Source: Methanosarcina sp. DH2 (GTDB lineage Archaea > Halobacteriota > Methanosarcinia > Methanosarcinales > Methanosarcinaceae). Taken from it: DNA of 64,000 nt. The notes beneath the pieces are model-generated. The model was not told the origin of the DNA. It did no database searches and worked only from the letters and a program-made list of their open reading frames with translations. Position numbers and translations under genes: made by a program. Location: assembly GCF_020804225.1 (NCBI RefSeq), contig NZ_WJBI01000005.1, positions 1 to 64,000 on the forward strand, in the 5' to 3' direction. Positions 63,647 to 64,000 of the stretch are shown here, one piece after another (within the stretch, counting starts at the first letter, position 1; every line of letters begins with the position of its first letter).

Positions 63647-64000
63647 TTAAGTTTGGTAACTTTTTGAAAGAATGGTTTTACAGAACTTTCGGTACGCTAC
63701 CTCTGTGTTATCCTCGGGTGAAGGCTCATCAAAGTATTTCATTACAACATAAAGCAGTTTATCGTAGTTTCTGCTTGTGGCTTCGTCAACAAAACCCTTC
63801 ATCTCTTCTTTACACCATCCGGCTTTTCTTGCCTAAATACTGCATCTTGCTAAAATAGAAAAGGCTTTTCCATCTTCGCCTATCAATTTAATAACTGATC
63901 TTTTTTGTGATAAAGTGTCAACAGTTCCCTTTTTATTTTGCCATTCGTCGTCTACTTGCTTGCATTTTCCTTTTTTTACTGTCGTGTCTTTTCGTAGCCT
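63647..64000 (-). CDS. Partial protein with in-frame UAG at the right edge
   Basis: The frame is open from the window edge to UAA 63647-63649 (about 117 codons), except for one UAG at 63833-63835. Before it is SVIKLIGEDGKAFSILARCSI and after it ARKAGWCKEEMKGFVDEATS, DYDKLL-like NYDKLLYVVMKYFDEPS. These flanks are parts of one known kind of small conserved protein, with the UAG in the helix between them. Pyrrolysine insertion, or a point mutation from CAG or AAG, would both fit. No start is visible in the window. Confidence 0.5.

Overview
The window looks like a Methanosarcina chromosome. It carries methanogen-restricted genes (a DUF39/ferredoxin protein of the methanogenesis-marker-16 type, DUF1699), a rubredoxin-fused ferredoxin:disulfide reductase with a NrdH-type glutaredoxin, archaeal AT-rich promoters, long AT-rich intergenic DNA full of short tandem repeats, and in-frame UAG codons, which fits a pyrrolysine-using lineage. 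The species cannot be fixed from sequence alone. There are no rRNA genes or CRISPR arrays, and I see one tRNA gene.

Layout. 1-5 kb: the end of an IS66-like element with an in-frame UAG, a frameshifted nuclease-like gene, an AAA ATPase-MscS pair and a decayed IS200/IS605 TnpB. 5-12.5 kb: DUF421, a second MscS, AzlCD, a siroheme sulfite reductase-like protein, a bactofilin-like membrane protein and a nitroreductase. 12.5-15.8 kb: a degraded patch with an integrase remnant, a tandem duplication carrying two small paralogues and an acetyltransferase lacking a normal start. 15.8-34.2 kb: ordinary housekeeping and membrane genes (FDR and glutaredoxin, MFS exporter, two CNNM-type proteins, SagB-like oxidoreductase, DJ-1, DUF92, a flavin disulfide oxidoreductase, DUF3160 lipoprotein, a Trm5-like methylase, a pyrophosphatase-like protein, DUF1699).

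35-56 kb is a sulfur island: a radical SAM protein with a Cys-rich tail; an ABC ATPase-GTPase-FeS protein-DUF39 operon; a small Cys-containing ORF, a SufS-like desulfurase and FdhD; ThiM and ThiE; CysK and a CysE-SufT fusion; a small HTH regulator with four C-terminal cysteines; IscS, IscU and NadA; tRNA-Cys; an acetylhomoserine sulfhydrylase; and MetX fused to CBS domains. Five promoters here share the palindrome TTCACAATTGTGAA, as single, paired or triple sites, and one pair lies directly in front of tRNA-Cys. I read this as a cysteine/sulfur or Fe-S regulon that includes a tRNA. The regulator gene next to iscS is the best candidate to bind it. This is the most interesting signal in the window.

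56-64 kb is an AT-rich accessory region of poorly characterised genes: a MAE_28990-like HEPN protein, a 5'-truncated HEAT-repeat protein, a pentapeptide-repeat membrane protein, other unknowns, and a partial frame at the right edge with an in-frame UAG. It could be a defence island, but the evidence is only suggestive.
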